From: Aricia agestis
Taxonomy: Eukaryota > Arthropoda > Insecta > Lepidoptera > Lycaenidae
Assembly: GCF_905147365.1 (NCBI RefSeq)
Contig: NC_056407.1
Coordinates: 24,703,980-24,767,979, forward strand
Direction of reading: 5' to 3'
DNA length: 64,000 nucleotides
The translations under genes were made by a program, and so were the position numbers. The notes below the pieces were generated by a model. The model saw only the letters and a program-made list of their open reading frames with translations. It did not search any database and was not told where the DNA came from. The stretch's first letter is position 1; each line of letters starts with the position of its first letter. Below, piece by piece: positions 10,979 through 22,349 of this stretch.

Positions 10979-12140
10979 TATATTATGTAATAGTATATGC
11001 CTATTAAAAACGGAATAATATAGAACAGTTAAATCAGTGTACTATTCGTGAGCTAACTCAACTGATAGGTGTTTTGACACCTTCATATCCTGATTTCTGA
11101 CTCCCGCCGCGGAATGCAACTGGTTTTCAGCGATTAAAATATTTAATACTAAATAAAATATGCAATGATAAATACGATAACAGAATCACACTTATTCTTG
11201 AATAATTGTTAAAACATTTAGCCTGGTGGACCGAGAACACAATATTCTCGACTTTCAATCATATTAATATGCATTACATTATATGCATACATTATCGACG
11301 ACCTCAGAGCCGGACCCAGTTAAACCTTAAAATTTATTCTAAAATACTTTACTTTGAATTAGATTTTAGATATTTATACTCTGTTCAATCTTATTAGTTA
11401 ATAGACATATTACAGAGATCTTCGTCCGCTCCATCGGAACCTTAGCCAAACAATTTGACAATGGCTATAATATCTTCTACAGCCTGTGCACTGTCATTGT
11501 TTATGAACAATGTTGACATTATTGGTTGGTTACATTGGCTCAGATGAATGTGTGAAGACTGAAGCGTCTTTCGAAATAAGCTTTCCGGTAAAAATATTTG
11601 TATAATAAATACATACTTGAGGCGTATAGTACCCGCGATCCACTTACAAATTATTTGTTTTTTTTTTCATGCACTCTGTACCTACTGAATACGGGTCATT
11701 ACTCATTGACTTAAAACTTTCTGCCTAATAAAACTCGGCATAATAAAAAATTACGGTTTTAAATATCGGAATAAAGTGGAATAAGTGCAAGGAAAGTGTA
11801 TAATTATTTAATATTGAAGATGAATTTCCACCAAGAAGTGACAGTACATTCAATATCATATTTTAAATATCGGTATCGAAAATCATATTACAAAGACATC
11901 AACTCCCGGGCGTGATCGGATCGGTGATGTTATTAAATTATGTAATTCCTTTTTATTAAAAAAGTTTCAAGTTATATTTAAGTTATTACGCCGTGCGATG
12001 GTTATTCAAGATTATATTAAATAGGATAATGGTACAGAACGGGTTATTATTGCTAACGTTTAACGCTCCGCATAGAACAGCCAACTCCCAGTCGGTTAGT
12101 CGCTGGATAAAGCAGGTGCTGTGCGAGAGCGGGGCAGCGT
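10979..12140. other. AT-rich stretch, nothing recognised
   Basis: No convincing exon, RNA gene or element boundary was seen. The only match is at about 11765-11815 (GGAATAAGTGCAAGGAAAGT), a fragment of the palindromic family at 57104-57320. Confidence 0.4.
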
Positions 12141-12216
12141 TGACACGAGCGTCGATACGAGCATCGACACGAGCATCGACATGAGCGCCGACACGAGCGT
12201 CGATACGGGGACTGAA
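12141..12216 (+). repeat. 12-bp minisatellite
   Basis: About six units of GACACGAGCGTC / GATACGAGCATC follow one another, the last units diverging. The period keeps one frame open as a short Arg-Ala-Ser repeat, but there is no gene around it, so I read it as simple sequence. Confidence 0.8.
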
Positions 12217-12574
12217 ACTGGACACGATTAGTAAGACGACAGTCGACAGGCAGGACTAGCGACTACAATATTTTCGATATTTTCCTTAGCCATCATTTTA
12301 TCGACGAACAAAGTTTCGCTGAATCAGTTATATTATAATATTATGTATAATCACCATGATCCCAGTGTGTTATCATTTGAATCACAAACCATAGAGGTTT
12401 CTTACGTTTCGTTTCTACTGACTATTATTATTATTAAATTCTTTCTCGAATATAATGATTACTATTCATAATAAATATTGTTTTTCGTAAAAAAAAAAAT
12501 AATCTTTCTTTCGTTACTCTGAAAATCTACTGGTTAATTATATATCGAAGAATGAAGCGAAGAAATATAATAAA

Positions 12575-13272
12575 CTAGCTGTTGCCCGCGACTTCGTCCG
12601 CGTGGACTTCAGTTTATAGCGCGCGATGTCAACAAAATTGGTGTCAAAAGCTTTTATAAAAAAACCCTGGTACCCCTTAAATCAATACAGCTGTGCAGTG
12701 TGCACACGATAAGTATTTCATTTTTTTATATTAAACTTTATATTTTATGCCAAATTTTAAAGCTTATTTAGCCCTCCAATTACACAACTTTACCCATAAA
12801 CTATTTATCATTGATAGATTTAAGGTTACGTCACTGCACAGATAAATTACTGACTTATTTAATACCGTAGAATAGATATAACAATCGAAAAAAATCGAAA
12901 CTTAAATGTAAGATGATACCACGTCTTATAGAAAGACTTTTGAGCAAGCGTCAGCGCGATGTAGAAGACGCACGGCGCCATCTATTATGAATTGTTGGAA
13001 CTAACTTAATTTGAACAAATTTACGCATTTTCACCCCCTTACAACCCTTTTTTCCAGTAAAAAAGTAGCCTATGTCCTTTCTCAGGCTTTAGACTATCTG
13101 TATACAAAATTTCATTACAATCGGTTCGGTAGTTTTGGCGTTTGGCGTGAAAGCGAGACTGACAGACAGACAGACAGACATACAGATATACTTTTGGCGT
13201 TTGGCGTGAAAGCGAGACTGACAGACAGACAGACAGACAGATATACTTTCGCATTTATAATATTAGTATAGA
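12575..13272 (-). mobile_element. Helitron-like element, minus orientation
   Basis: On the plus strand it begins CTAGCTGTTGCCCGCGACTT and ends AATATTAGTATAGA, so on the minus strand it has the TC...CTAG ends. It is closely related to 5002-5640. Near its 5' end a 60-bp piece (GGCGTTTGGCGTGAAAGCGA plus the CAGA run) is tandemly doubled. Confidence 0.8.
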
Positions 13273-13500
13273 TTATGTGCACACTGCACAGCTATTTTTG
13301 GGTATTTTGATTAATTAAGGGCCGCGCTACACCGGAATGGCAGCGGCGAGGCGAGCACTTTCAGCGCTGCCATTCCGGTGTAGCGCGGTCCTAAGAGGGG
13401 TACCACTTACCAGGGTTTTAAAAACTTTTTAAAAGTGGTGACATTTTGTTGACACCGCGCGCTATAAACTAAAGTCCACGCGGACGAAGTCGCGGGCAAC
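13273..13500 (+). mobile_element. Helitron-like 3' fragment
   Basis: The 3' half of the 5002-5640 type element (GTGCACACTGCACAGCT to GTCGCGGGCAAC) abuts the minus-strand Helitron and is itself broken by a 73-bp palindrome at 13319-13391. Its CTAG end is missing. Confidence 0.65.
13319..13391. repeat. Palindromic mini-insertion (24-bp arms)
   Basis: Arms GCGCTACACCGGAATGGCAG and their exact complement flank a 19-nt spacer. Comparison with the related Helitron copies shows that this piece interrupts them between TTAAG and TAAGAGGGGTACC, so it is an insertion, perhaps with a TAAG duplication. Confidence 0.75.
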
Positions 13501-13501
13501 A

Positions 13502-13753
13502 TTGAAATTTTATTTTAATACACATCCAAGACCCAGGAACATTGAAAACTTTTTGTTCCGCCTGCGGGACTCGAACCCAGGACCCCCGGGATGAGCGCTG
13601 GCCACGCGCAATGCGAATTCATTTTCATCGATATTTTCATGGAAATAAGATATTTTCCCACATCAAAATGTAGCCTATGTCCTTTCTCAGACTCTAGAAT
13701 AACTGTATACAAAATTTCATTGCAATCGGTTCAGTAGTTTTGGCGTGAAAGCA

Positions 13754-13784
<31 letters not shown>

Positions 13785-13815
13785 GATACTTTCGCATTTA
13801 TAATATTAGTATGGA
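13502..13815 (-). repeat. Duplicated SINE-tail/Helitron block, copy A
   Basis: An inverted SINE body (GACCCAGGAACATTGAAAAC, GGGACTCGAACCCAGGACCC) is fused to an inverted Helitron 5' end (TTTCGCATTTATAATATTAG). Copy B at 14088-14405 is almost identical. The only differences seen are TTCCGCC against TTCTGCC, GGCGGG against a one-base variant in the Gly-Gly-Thr shadow codons, and one extra CAGA unit. Confidence 0.9.
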
Positions 13816-14087
13816 TAGTATGGATTAGAAATGCAGTAGGAGTTCTACATAAGATAAGATAGATTGATTATTATTATACCAAGTGATAATATTATTAAAC
13901 ATAATATTCTAACGTATTAAAAACTATAAACAAAAACATACTAACTAATAAGTATGATTAGTTCTATGTTACAATAAAGTAAAAAATAAAACGCCATCTG
14001 TTGAATCGTATTAGAACTAAAATGTTCATTCCATCGATATATTTCTGGATTTTTTATAATATTATACATAAAATATGTTTAAGATTT

Positions 14088-14339
14088 TTGAAATTTTATT
14101 TTAATACACATCCAAGACCCAGGAACATTGAAAACTTTTTGTTCTGCCTGCGGGACTCGAACCCAGGACCCCCGGGATGAGCGCTGGCCACGCGCAATGC
14201 GAATTCATTTTCATCGATATTTTCATGGAAATAAGATATTTTCCCACATCAAAATGTAGCCTATGTCCTTTCTCAGACTCTAGAATAACTGTATACAAAA
14301 TTTCATTGCAATCGGTTCAGTAGTTTTGGCGTGAAAGCA

Positions 14340-14374
<35 letters not shown>

Positions 14375-14405
14375 GATACTTTCGCATTTATAATATTAGT
14401 ATGGA
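14088..14405 (-). repeat. Duplicated SINE-tail/Helitron block, copy B
   Basis: Near-identical partner of 13502-13815, 586 bp downstream in the same orientation. The two copies are far more alike than other Helitron fragments in the window, so this is a recent local duplication or a recently mobilised chimera, not two old insertions. Confidence 0.9.
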
Positions 14406-14406
14406 T

Positions 14407-14750
14407 GATCAAACGAACTTACCAAGTGAAGTTCGATCATTATTATATGAGTCGCTTCATTCGAAGATATAATCTCCCTCCCACCCAGTCTGCACGAAAC
14501 TATGTTTGCTGCAGTACCCAAAGAAAGAAAGAAAGATTTTTGCATTACTTCTCTCTAAACATAATGAGGCACGCTGGAATGCCGTGTGATCGAGCGAGCG
14601 TGTAATTTTTCAACTTACCTACATAAATCTTTAAAAAAACGCGTATGCCAAGCAGATATACAAAGGTACTACTGGTTAATTATATATTATCTTCGAATGA
14701 AGCGACTCATATAATAATGATCGAACTTCACTTGGTAAGTTCGTTTGATC
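14407..14750. mobile_element. Palindrome-ended MITE, 344 bp
   Basis: The left end GATCAAACGAACTTACCAAG and the following 45 bp (CATTATTATATGAGTCGCTT) recur as an almost perfect inverse at about 14685-14750. The inner part (ACTACTGGTTAATTATATAT and AGCAGATATACAAAGG) matches inverted sequence at 7500-7650. No ORF. Confidence 0.8.
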
Positions 14751-15540
14751 ATTTATTTTACAATAATCTAAATTGTCGATTTTCTGAGATAATTTATAGG
14801 AAATAAAGAAAGTTTTAGGTAAATACGTATCCCTGAATTATGATAAAACATTTAGTGGCGACTCTATTAATGTCGTGACTTTTTTGACGGACTTTTTTGA
14901 CTAGAATCATGATAATATTGATGCGTGTAATACCCATAAAGTTACTCGTAATATACCTAGCGGAATAGAGCAACAATCTCGAGCTGTCAAACGAAACCGA
15001 AATTGGTTTCATCTGTGTGTAAAAATATGTGTACGTATACACTTACACAAGCATGATTGAACATGATTTCTATGACATTAAATTGTCAACGTGCGGCACG
15101 TGCCGACTGGACGGCAAAAAAAGAGTGCTGCTGTCATGTATCTCACGTCTCTTTTTATCACGCAGTGTTACTGATAGTGACATCTCACTTGCTCAGGTCT
15201 TTGTTTCTCTATTCCGCTAGGTATATTATTAACTTTATGGTTATACCTGCCTATGAGACAATACCATACAATTGGACGATATACGCAGATCGTCCAATGA
15301 GGCATTTTCATTTATATTTTTTATTTTATTTTTAACAATCTAAACTAGATGGCGTAAGGATAGATACTTCTAGATTTTCTATTGGTTCCTGACCGATCTG
15401 AAATTATCTGGAGGTTGGCATCACATAATATGGGTTGTGTTTCCAAAAAATATCAGTGTACTGTCAAGTGTGACATACATCAGAATATCTTAAACCTAGT
15501 TTTCGTTAGCATAATATTAACATAAAACTGTATGTATTTA

Positions 15541-15761
15541 TATAGCCTGTCAAGAAAGTCATGACAGGCGGGAAATTTTTTAAATGAAATAAAAAATATG
15601 AGAACTTTTTTAATTCGAGATAAAAATGTGCAAGGTGACAATAAATTGTTTAAAATGTAATAAGCGTTCTCTGTGAAAATACAAAGAAAAAAATACACCT
15701 TTTAAGCGTGATTACGTTTAGAAAATTTTCCCACCTGTCATAACTTTCTTGACAGGCTATA
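15541..15761. mobile_element. Palindromic MITE with TATAGCCTGTCAAG ends
   Basis: TATAGCCTGTCAAGAAAGTC at the left reappears inverted at the right end (ACTTTCTTGACAGGCTATA). Arms are about 40 bp, total 221 bp, and a TA duplication is likely. It is nested in the 15297-17516 element. Confidence 0.8.
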
Positions 15762-15904
15762 CATTCCCATTTATATTACTATGTTTTTTTGCTTCGTCCC
15801 TCTAGTTTAAATTTCATGAAGAGCATACATTGCATTTGCACAAGCGTTCATTGGCCTAAGCGATTAGGTCCGTATACTGGTAACAGTTTAGGAACACGCT
15901 AACA

Positions 15905-16565
15905 TCTATACTAATATTATAATTCTGCAGAGTTTGTTTGTTTGTTTGTTTGAACGCGCTAATCTCAGGAAGTACTGGTCCGATTTGAAAAATTCTTTTA
16001 CTGTTGGATAGCCCATTTATCGAGGAAGGCTATAGGCTATATTTTATCACGCTAAGACTAATAGGAGCGAAGAAATAGAGGAAAATGTGGAAAAAACGGG
16101 GAAAATTATATGGAAGGGCTTATTTGAACGTGCTAATCTCAGGTACTACTGGTCCGATTTGAAAAATTCTTTCAGTTTTAGATAGCCCATTTATTGAGGT
16201 AAACTATAGGCTATATTTTATAACGTTTAGACTAAAAGGAGCGAAGAAATAGAGGAAAATGTGGAAAAAACGTGGGAAATTATATGAAATTGCTTATTAT
16301 CTTAAGAACTACTGGAGCAATTTTTATGTTATTTGGCAAACATGAAGAAGAGACCACGTGAAGGTACAAAGGCTATTTTTTGCGGAAAAATGTACGGTTG
16401 CGTGAAATTCCTAAATTACTCAAGCGAAGCCGCGCGGAAAATCTTTATAAGTATAATAAAATCGTAGGAAAGTCAATTCTGTACATTGAATATTTTTGTA
16501 CAATAAATAATACTTGGGATGTGATCTACTATGCTAACGCGGACGAAGTCGCGGGCAACAGCTTG
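15905..16565 (+). mobile_element. Helitron-like element with tandem 175-bp units
   Basis: Starts TCTATACTAATATTATAATT; ends GTCGCGGGCAACAGCTTG, where the usual CTAG has become CTTG. It has two to three tandem AACGCGCTAATCTCAGG units as in 5796-6512. Nested inside the ATGAGG element. Confidence 0.75.
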
Positions 16566-16649
16566 TAATATAATACTTGTCAAACTGAAAATTGACAACT
16601 GAAAGAGTTTTGGCGGGCATGTCACTTTCAAACTTCTTCTACTTCTTCT

Positions 16650-17055
16650 TTTCTTTTTTTTTTCTTCTTATATGGCGCTCGGATTTTTAACCATGGCCAG
16701 TGTCAAGTAAAATATGGCGGGGAAAAAATATTTGTAAAAAGTTTACAAAATTTAAAGTAATTTTTCCAGATTATAGTCAAGTTGAAAGTCTAAAAAAAAG
16801 TAGTCAGTAAAGTCAACGAGTCAAGTCATTTGTTTTAGTAAAGTGGTAGACCCTTTACTAAAACTTTTGATGGAGTTTTGGAGGGAACACAAAATGGCAC
16901 GTTTCTTGAAGTTGTATCACTTGCCCACACTTGTGCACGACATCGAATATTTAATGGTTAATATTCTACCAACATTATACATTAAAAACCGAAATAACAC
17001 AATTTTAGGAAAATAATACAAAATCACAACGTCACTCTTTCGTATCCCCGGCAAA
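16650..17055 (+). repeat. Dispersed repeat carrying the TTGTGCACGA module (copy 2)
   Basis: Highly similar to 1084-1505. Comparison with the complete ATGAGG element (19624-20386) shows that this block is an extra insertion between CTTCTACTTCTTC and CTTTTTATTGTTGGTG. Confidence 0.7.
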
Positions 17056-17516
17056 AAAACTTCTACTTCTTCTACTTCTACTTTTTATTGTTGGTGTGGT
17101 TTTGATTATTTTTTTCCAAATTGTGTTATTTGGTGTTCATTATTGGTAAAATATTAGCCATTAAATATCCGTTATCTTGCACAAGTGCAGGTAAGATATT
17201 GTCAAAACCAAAATGTGTAATTCCTGTGACATTTGGTGTGAATATTGGTAAATAGGGCTATTTCTTCCGTGAGTTTTAGCTAAAACATCGTTATAATAAC
17301 TTTATTTTCCTATTCATTGGAATATTATTGCGTCTTTTTCAAATTGAAATATCTATATCAAGTTTTACATTATTTTGCCCAGTTTTGTAGCAATTATTGA
17401 TGGTTTTACCATGTATGATTCCGTGGTATTACCTATAGTTGTCTACCCATACGCCATCTAGTTACTAAAATGGAAACTGTTTGACAATCAAATTAAAAAA
17501 TAAGAAAATGCCTCAT

Positions 17517-18146
17517 GGTATCAGGGGGTGTGCACTTCTGTGTCGGTGAAAGCTCACCCACACATAGATATTTTTACACTAGTTGCGCTGGTTCAAATGT
17601 TTGCCACTATTAAAAAGAACCCATTATGGTAGTTTTTTTTTTAATTTCATAATGTTTTCTTAGAAAATATTTGTATTGATTGATATATTTTCTGCAAATT
17701 GTTTTAAAAAATTTAATTGGCAAAACATCAAAGCTGTTTAAATTATCACGAACTAAAAGCTATTTCATTCTTTGAACAAAATTAGAAATAAAATACTGGC
17801 AACATAAATAGTTAGTTCGTTAGCTGTGGTTAGTTTATTTTCAAGTGAAATTCTGAGGTTATATTTTTAAATATTTTCTCATATTTTGTTCATTAACAGC
17901 TTTACGTTAAGTTGACTATAATATTATGTCCTCCGTAAAATCCTGTATATGTTTTTATGCCAGTTATAAGTTGAGACACTTTAAATATTGAAAAATAGAC
18001 TCCTGCCATGTTTATGTTGTTGTGTGTTTATGTGTTTTGTTTATATTGAAAAATCGACTTCGAAACTGTTTTTCTTGTGCGTTAAACAAATAAATTGAGA
18101 AATTGATCATAATCCTAATGTCTTATAGTGTTATTGAATTTCACGC
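17517..18146. other. AT-rich spacer, nothing recognised
   Basis: 630 bp between two facing ATGAGG-element ends. No ORF, exon or repeat boundary was recognised. Confidence 0.4.
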
Positions 18147-18455
18147 AATGAGGCATTTTCTTATTTTTTTTAATTTGATTGTCAAACAGTTTCCATTTTA
18201 GTAACTAGATGGCGTATAATACCAGGCAATACCATCAATAATTGCTACAAAAGTGGGCAAAAGAATGTACAACTTGATAAATTTCAATTTCAAAAAGACA
18301 CGATGATATTCCAATGAATAGGATAATAAAGCTATTATAACGATGTTTTAGTTAAAACTTACGGAAGAAATAGCCCTATTTATCGATATTCACACCAAAT
18401 GTCACAGGAATTATAAATTTTGTTTGTGACAACATCTTACCTGCACTTTTCTGCC

Positions 18456-20718
18456 GTGCAGACACTAAAGCGCAGTAAGTGCAAAATCATGGTTCGGAGA
18501 AAAACGCATTTAAAGTTTAAAAACGTATAAAGTTTAAAAACGTAAAAAAATATATGAAAATGTATTTGTTTTGTTCTTTGTCGACTTTATCTCAAAGGGA
18601 ATACTTAACGTAAACTTTATCCTAGACGTAATGAATGCCCTGAAAACCCTATGAATAATTTATTACAGGCATTAATATTTTTGGGACCCCTTTACTGCAT
18701 AGAAAAAAAAAGAGAATTACATATTAAAACGCAGTAAAAAGGTGCATTGCTGCACTTTAGTTAGTTTTGTGTTCTGGAACATAAAAGAAGTAGTGCATAC
18801 AGATGAAACAGCATAATAATTTAATTATGAAAATTTTATTTTTAATAATCAAATAGGACGCGTTTTTCTTTTGAACTTCGTTCCTAAGCTAAAAATTTAT
18901 TAAAAAATCTGCATTTTTGCATAAAAAACTAACAATTATTAACTTCTCTTAGTACGTTAACATCGTTATTTTAAAATAATGCTTAAAACTGAAATTACCT
19001 AGTACTATATTTAAAAAAATACCATTTTATGTGCATTAGGAATATTGAGCACTTACATTATACAATTAATCAGTCCTTAATTGGCACTGAAAGGAACACA
19101 CGAATCTATAAAATGGTGGAACTGAGAAATAAGAGGTATATTAATAAGTAACAAGACGTTTACGAATTAATCAGTCTAATATCAGGGCATGTTAAGCATA
19201 ATCTTATGGCACTATAAATATATCCAAGAACTCCTGCTCAATACAACTACATATTTTCTATGGCGTCATTTTAAGCATTGTTGATATAGTAAAATCTAAT
19301 ATTGACCTCACCATGCAATAATAATCACTATAATTGAATATCAAAATACGATTTACAATAGCCTGCAAGTACTTATATCTTTTTGTAAAAGATAGTTGTA
19401 CGAATTGCATACATAGGTACAACTCTTTAAAAGAATACTATACTTACATAATATTATACTGCATTTTAGTAAGTAGTAAGTATAGATTATATCAATATAG
19501 CAATTAACTTTTTAAAATGCAGTATTATACCTGAATTTACTGCATTTTAATTAGTAATCACTAGTACTGATTAATTGCAGTAAAAACTGTTTGTATGGAG
19601 TTAACATATACTGCGTTTTAATGAGGGATTTTCATTTATATTTTTTAATTTTAATTTTAACAATCTTAACTAGATGGCGTAAGGATAGACACTTCTAGAT
19701 TTTCTATTGGTTCCTCACCGATCTGAAATTATCTGCAGGTTGGCATCACTGACTACATATGGGTTGTGTTTCCAAAAAATATCAGTGTACTGTCAAATGT
19801 GACATAAATCAAAATATCTTAAACCTAAGCGATCATTGGCCTGAGCGATTAGGCCAGTACACTGGTAATAGTTTAGGAACACGCTGACATAATAAAAACT
19901 TGTCAAACTGAAACTTGACAACTGAAAGAATTTTGGCGGGCATGTCACTTTCAAACTTCTTCTACTTTTTATTGTTGGTGTGGTTTTTATTATTTTTTCC
20001 CAAATTGTGTTATTTGGGTTTTTGATATTCATTATTGGTAAAATATTAGCCATGAAATATCCGTTATCTTGCACAAGTGCAGGTATGATGTTGTCAAAAC
20101 CAAAATTCCTGTAACATTTGGTGTGAATATCGGTAAATGGGGCTATTTCTTCCGTGAATTTTAGCTAAAACATCGTTATAATAACTTTGTTATCCTATTC
20201 ATTGGAATATTATTGCGTCTTTTTCAAATTGAAATGTATCAATTTTTACATTCTTTTGCCCAGTTTTGAAGCAATTGTTGATGGTATTCCCTGGTATTAC
20301 CGATAGTTGTCTACACATACGCCATCTAGTTACTAAAATGGAAACTGTTTGACAATCAAATTAAAAATATAGGAAAATCCCTCATTAGGTTTTCACGTGA
20401 CTGTGTGTGTATACGGAACTATTTAAAAAACAGTATTTTATTTGTATTTACTGCGTTTTAATCTGAAATCATAAAAAAATCCTTGCAGCAAGTGATTTTA
20501 CTGCGATTTATACATATAGCAATAATGTCTTTTTGGCGGTAAAATGGGATTGTTACTGCATTTCCAAAAAAGGTTATGGTTAAAAATAAAATACTTCCAT
20601 TTAAGGTAGGATAATGTGAGTAAGTCAGAAATAAAGAGAAAAAAATGTAGATTTAGAATATATCAAAAACGGAAAATCACAAAAATGCGCCTTACTGCGC
20701 TTTAGTGTCTGCACGGCA
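18456..20718. mobile_element. Transposon with CTGCCGTGCAGACACTAAAG inverted ends
   Basis: A perfect terminal inverted repeat of about 29 bp, beginning CTGCCGTGCAGACACTAAAG and continuing CGCAGTAAG, bounds 2.26 kb. TTTT flanks both ends. Subterminal motifs such as TACTGCGTTTTAAT and ACTGCATTTTAATTAG repeat inside. No long ORF remains, so it is non-autonomous. It carries the 770-bp ATGAGG element inside it. Confidence 0.7.
19624..20386 (+). mobile_element. ATGAGGGATTTTC element, complete copy
   Basis: Uninterrupted copy with ends ATGAGGGATTTTC and GAAAATCCCTCAT, flanked by TA on both sides. At about 763 bp it is the reference length for the family. It has no coding capacity, shares the ATATCCGTTATCTTGCACAA module with other repeats here, and lies inside the CTGCCGTG element. 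Confidence 0.75.
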
Positions 20719-21297
20719 GTTTTGCACGATAACGGATATTTAATGGCCAATATTTTACTAATAATGAACATCGAAAACCCAAATAACACAATTTGGGAAA
20801 AAATAATAAAAACCACACCAACAATAAAAAGTAGAAGAAGTTTCAAAGTAACATGGCCGCCAAAACTCTTTCAGTTGTCAGTTTTCAGTTTGACAAGTTT
20901 TTATTATGTCAGCGTGTTCCTAAACTATTACCAGTATACTGGCCTAATCGCTTAGGCCAATGATCGCTTAGGTTTAAGATATTTTGATTTATGTCACATT
21001 TGACAGTACACTGATATTTTTAGGAAACACCACCCATATGTAGTCAGTGATGCCAACCTGCAGATAATTTCAGATCGGTGAGGAACCAATAGAAAATCTA
21101 GAAGTGTCTATCCTTACGTCATCTAGTTAAGATGGTTAAAAATAAAATTAAAAAATATAAATGAAAATTCCTCATTATAATTCATATTTCATATGGCTTA
21201 CCGGAAGTCAATGAAAGTTTCCTTTGAAATAAATAAAAATTTTAAAAAGTTGTATAAATCTGTTTTATTTCTATTTGTTTTTATATTGCGATAACTG

Positions 21298-21372
21298 TAA
21301 GAATGGATCTGTCAGAATATATTATTCCAATTAAAATGTGGTATAATATATTCTGATAGTTCCATTCTTTCG
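21298..21372. repeat. Short palindromic element
   Basis: AAGAATGGATCTGTCAGAAT near 21300 is mirrored by ATTCTGATAGTTCCATTCTT near 21370. Arms are about 30 bp with few mismatches. It lies in the region upstream of cactus. Confidence 0.7.
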
Positions 21373-21848
21373 GATTAATTAATAAAGAGTATCGCCACCC
21401 CACCCAGCTAAAAATTCAAATTTCCCGCTATAGAGAATGGTAGAATTTTAAATTTCCCGCCAGTTGACGTCATCGCCACTTCAGCGCCCTCTGCCCCTAC
21501 TTCGCAGGTACTAAAGAATTTGAGGGGTACACTTTTTTCTATGAAGTTCCGCTTCTTCTCCTTGTGAGTATAGTATTCGTTGCATGGTATCGTTTAACGT
21601 TTTTAGCACAAAGCTTCGTGACGATAAACGCAATGTGCGGCCGCGGCATTACTACGTGGTGTGCACTCAGAGTTTGGATTTACGTAGTATTCGTAGTAAA
21701 GTAACTAATAATATAAATAATTATTCTGATCTGTGGTTTGGATTGCTATATTTTGCGAGTTGACAAACACATCACTATCCTTATCGCGCCGCGCCGCGCG
21801 CGTACGGACTAGTGACTGGCCACAACTTGGTACTACTCATAGACTTAA

Positions 21849-22321
21849 ACTCGGCGCGGCGAACCTTGATCCCTATGACACTGACAGTTAATAACATTGT
21901 AGTGGCGTCACCATTAAATTAGGATCTTATTGGAGGCGTCTAAAAATAACATTTATAAATTTTACGTAAGTGTATGCTATAACAATGATATTCCGTTGGA
22001 ATTTTTAACAATTCTTAACATTTACAAGAAATTATCTCAATCTGAATTTACGTTTACGTCTTGCAAAACTTACGTCGTGTGACATTTAACGATTATGTAA
22101 GTTTTGCAGGACGTACACGTAAATTCAGATTGAGATAATTTCTTGTAAATGTTAAGAATTGTTAAAAGTTCCAACGGAATATCATTGTAATGGCATAAAG
22201 CTACGTACAATTTATAAATGGCATTTTTAGACGCCTCCAATATGACCCTAAATTAATGCTGACGCCACTACAATGTTATTAACTGTCAGTGTCATAGGGA
22301 TCAAGGTTCGCCGCGCCGAGT
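21849..22321. mobile_element. 473-bp foldback (arms about 225 bp) upstream of cactus
   Basis: ACTCGGCGCGGCGAACCTTG at the left is the exact inverse of the right end. The pairing continues inward through GACACTGACAGTTAATAAC, GGAGGCGTCTAAAAAT, ATGATATTCCGTTGGAA and CTGAATTTACG to a loop of about 25 nt near 22085. Arms are more than 90 percent alike by eye. No ORF or clear target duplication. It ends 625 bp before the cactus start codon. Confidence 0.85.
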
Positions 22322-22349
22322 ATAATATAATAAAGGTTTATGGTACTAC

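Larger units (their letters stand above)
7496..12572. mobile_element. Possible 5-kb element bounded by inverted repeats
   Basis: The sequence ATTTCTTCGCTTCATTCTTC near 7500, running into GATATATAATTAACCAGTAG, is found inverted near 12531-12572 with the same order and almost no change. The enclosed 5 kb has no intact ORF. It holds a degenerate tandem array (7860-8900), a stretch with short unconvincing ORFs (8900-9760), a hAT-like fragment, a nested Helitron (10655-10978) and a 12-bp minisatellite. The left end resembles the inner part of the 344-bp MITE at 14407-14750. It could be a degraded autonomous relative of that MITE, or two independent MITE ends that happen to face each other. Confidence 0.45.
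15297..17516 (+). mobile_element. ATGAGGCATTTTC element, copy 1 (interrupted)
   Basis: The ends ATGAGGCATTTTC and GAAAATGCCTCAT enclose a copy of a family seen complete at 19624-20386. Shared internal blocks include AACTAGATGGCGTAAGGATA, GATCTGAAATTATCTG, GGGTTGTGTTTCCAAA and AACATCGTTATAATAACTTT. The copy is enlarged from about 0.77 to 2.2 kb by a palindromic MITE (15541-15761), a Helitron (15905-16565) and a dispersed repeat (16650-17055). Confidence 0.75.
18147..21177 (-). mobile_element. ATGAGGCATTTTC element, copy 2, split by a nested transposon
   Basis: A minus-oriented copy starts ATGAGGCATTTTC at 18147 and ends GAAAATTCCTCAT at 21177. It is continuous in the 770-bp family's order except for a 2.26-kb insertion at its CTTGTGCACGATAACG module (18456-20718). 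The inner ends match the complete copy at 19624-20386 read in the opposite direction. Confidence 0.75.

Noticed and set aside
12011..12225. Arg-Ala-Ser repeat protein
   Set aside because: The 12-bp minisatellite keeps a frame open by period; there is no gene structure around it.
13039..13271. ORFs rich in Thr-Asp-Arg-Gln or Cys-Leu-Ser-Val
   Set aside because: Translations of the CAGA/TCTG microsatellite inside Helitron copies.
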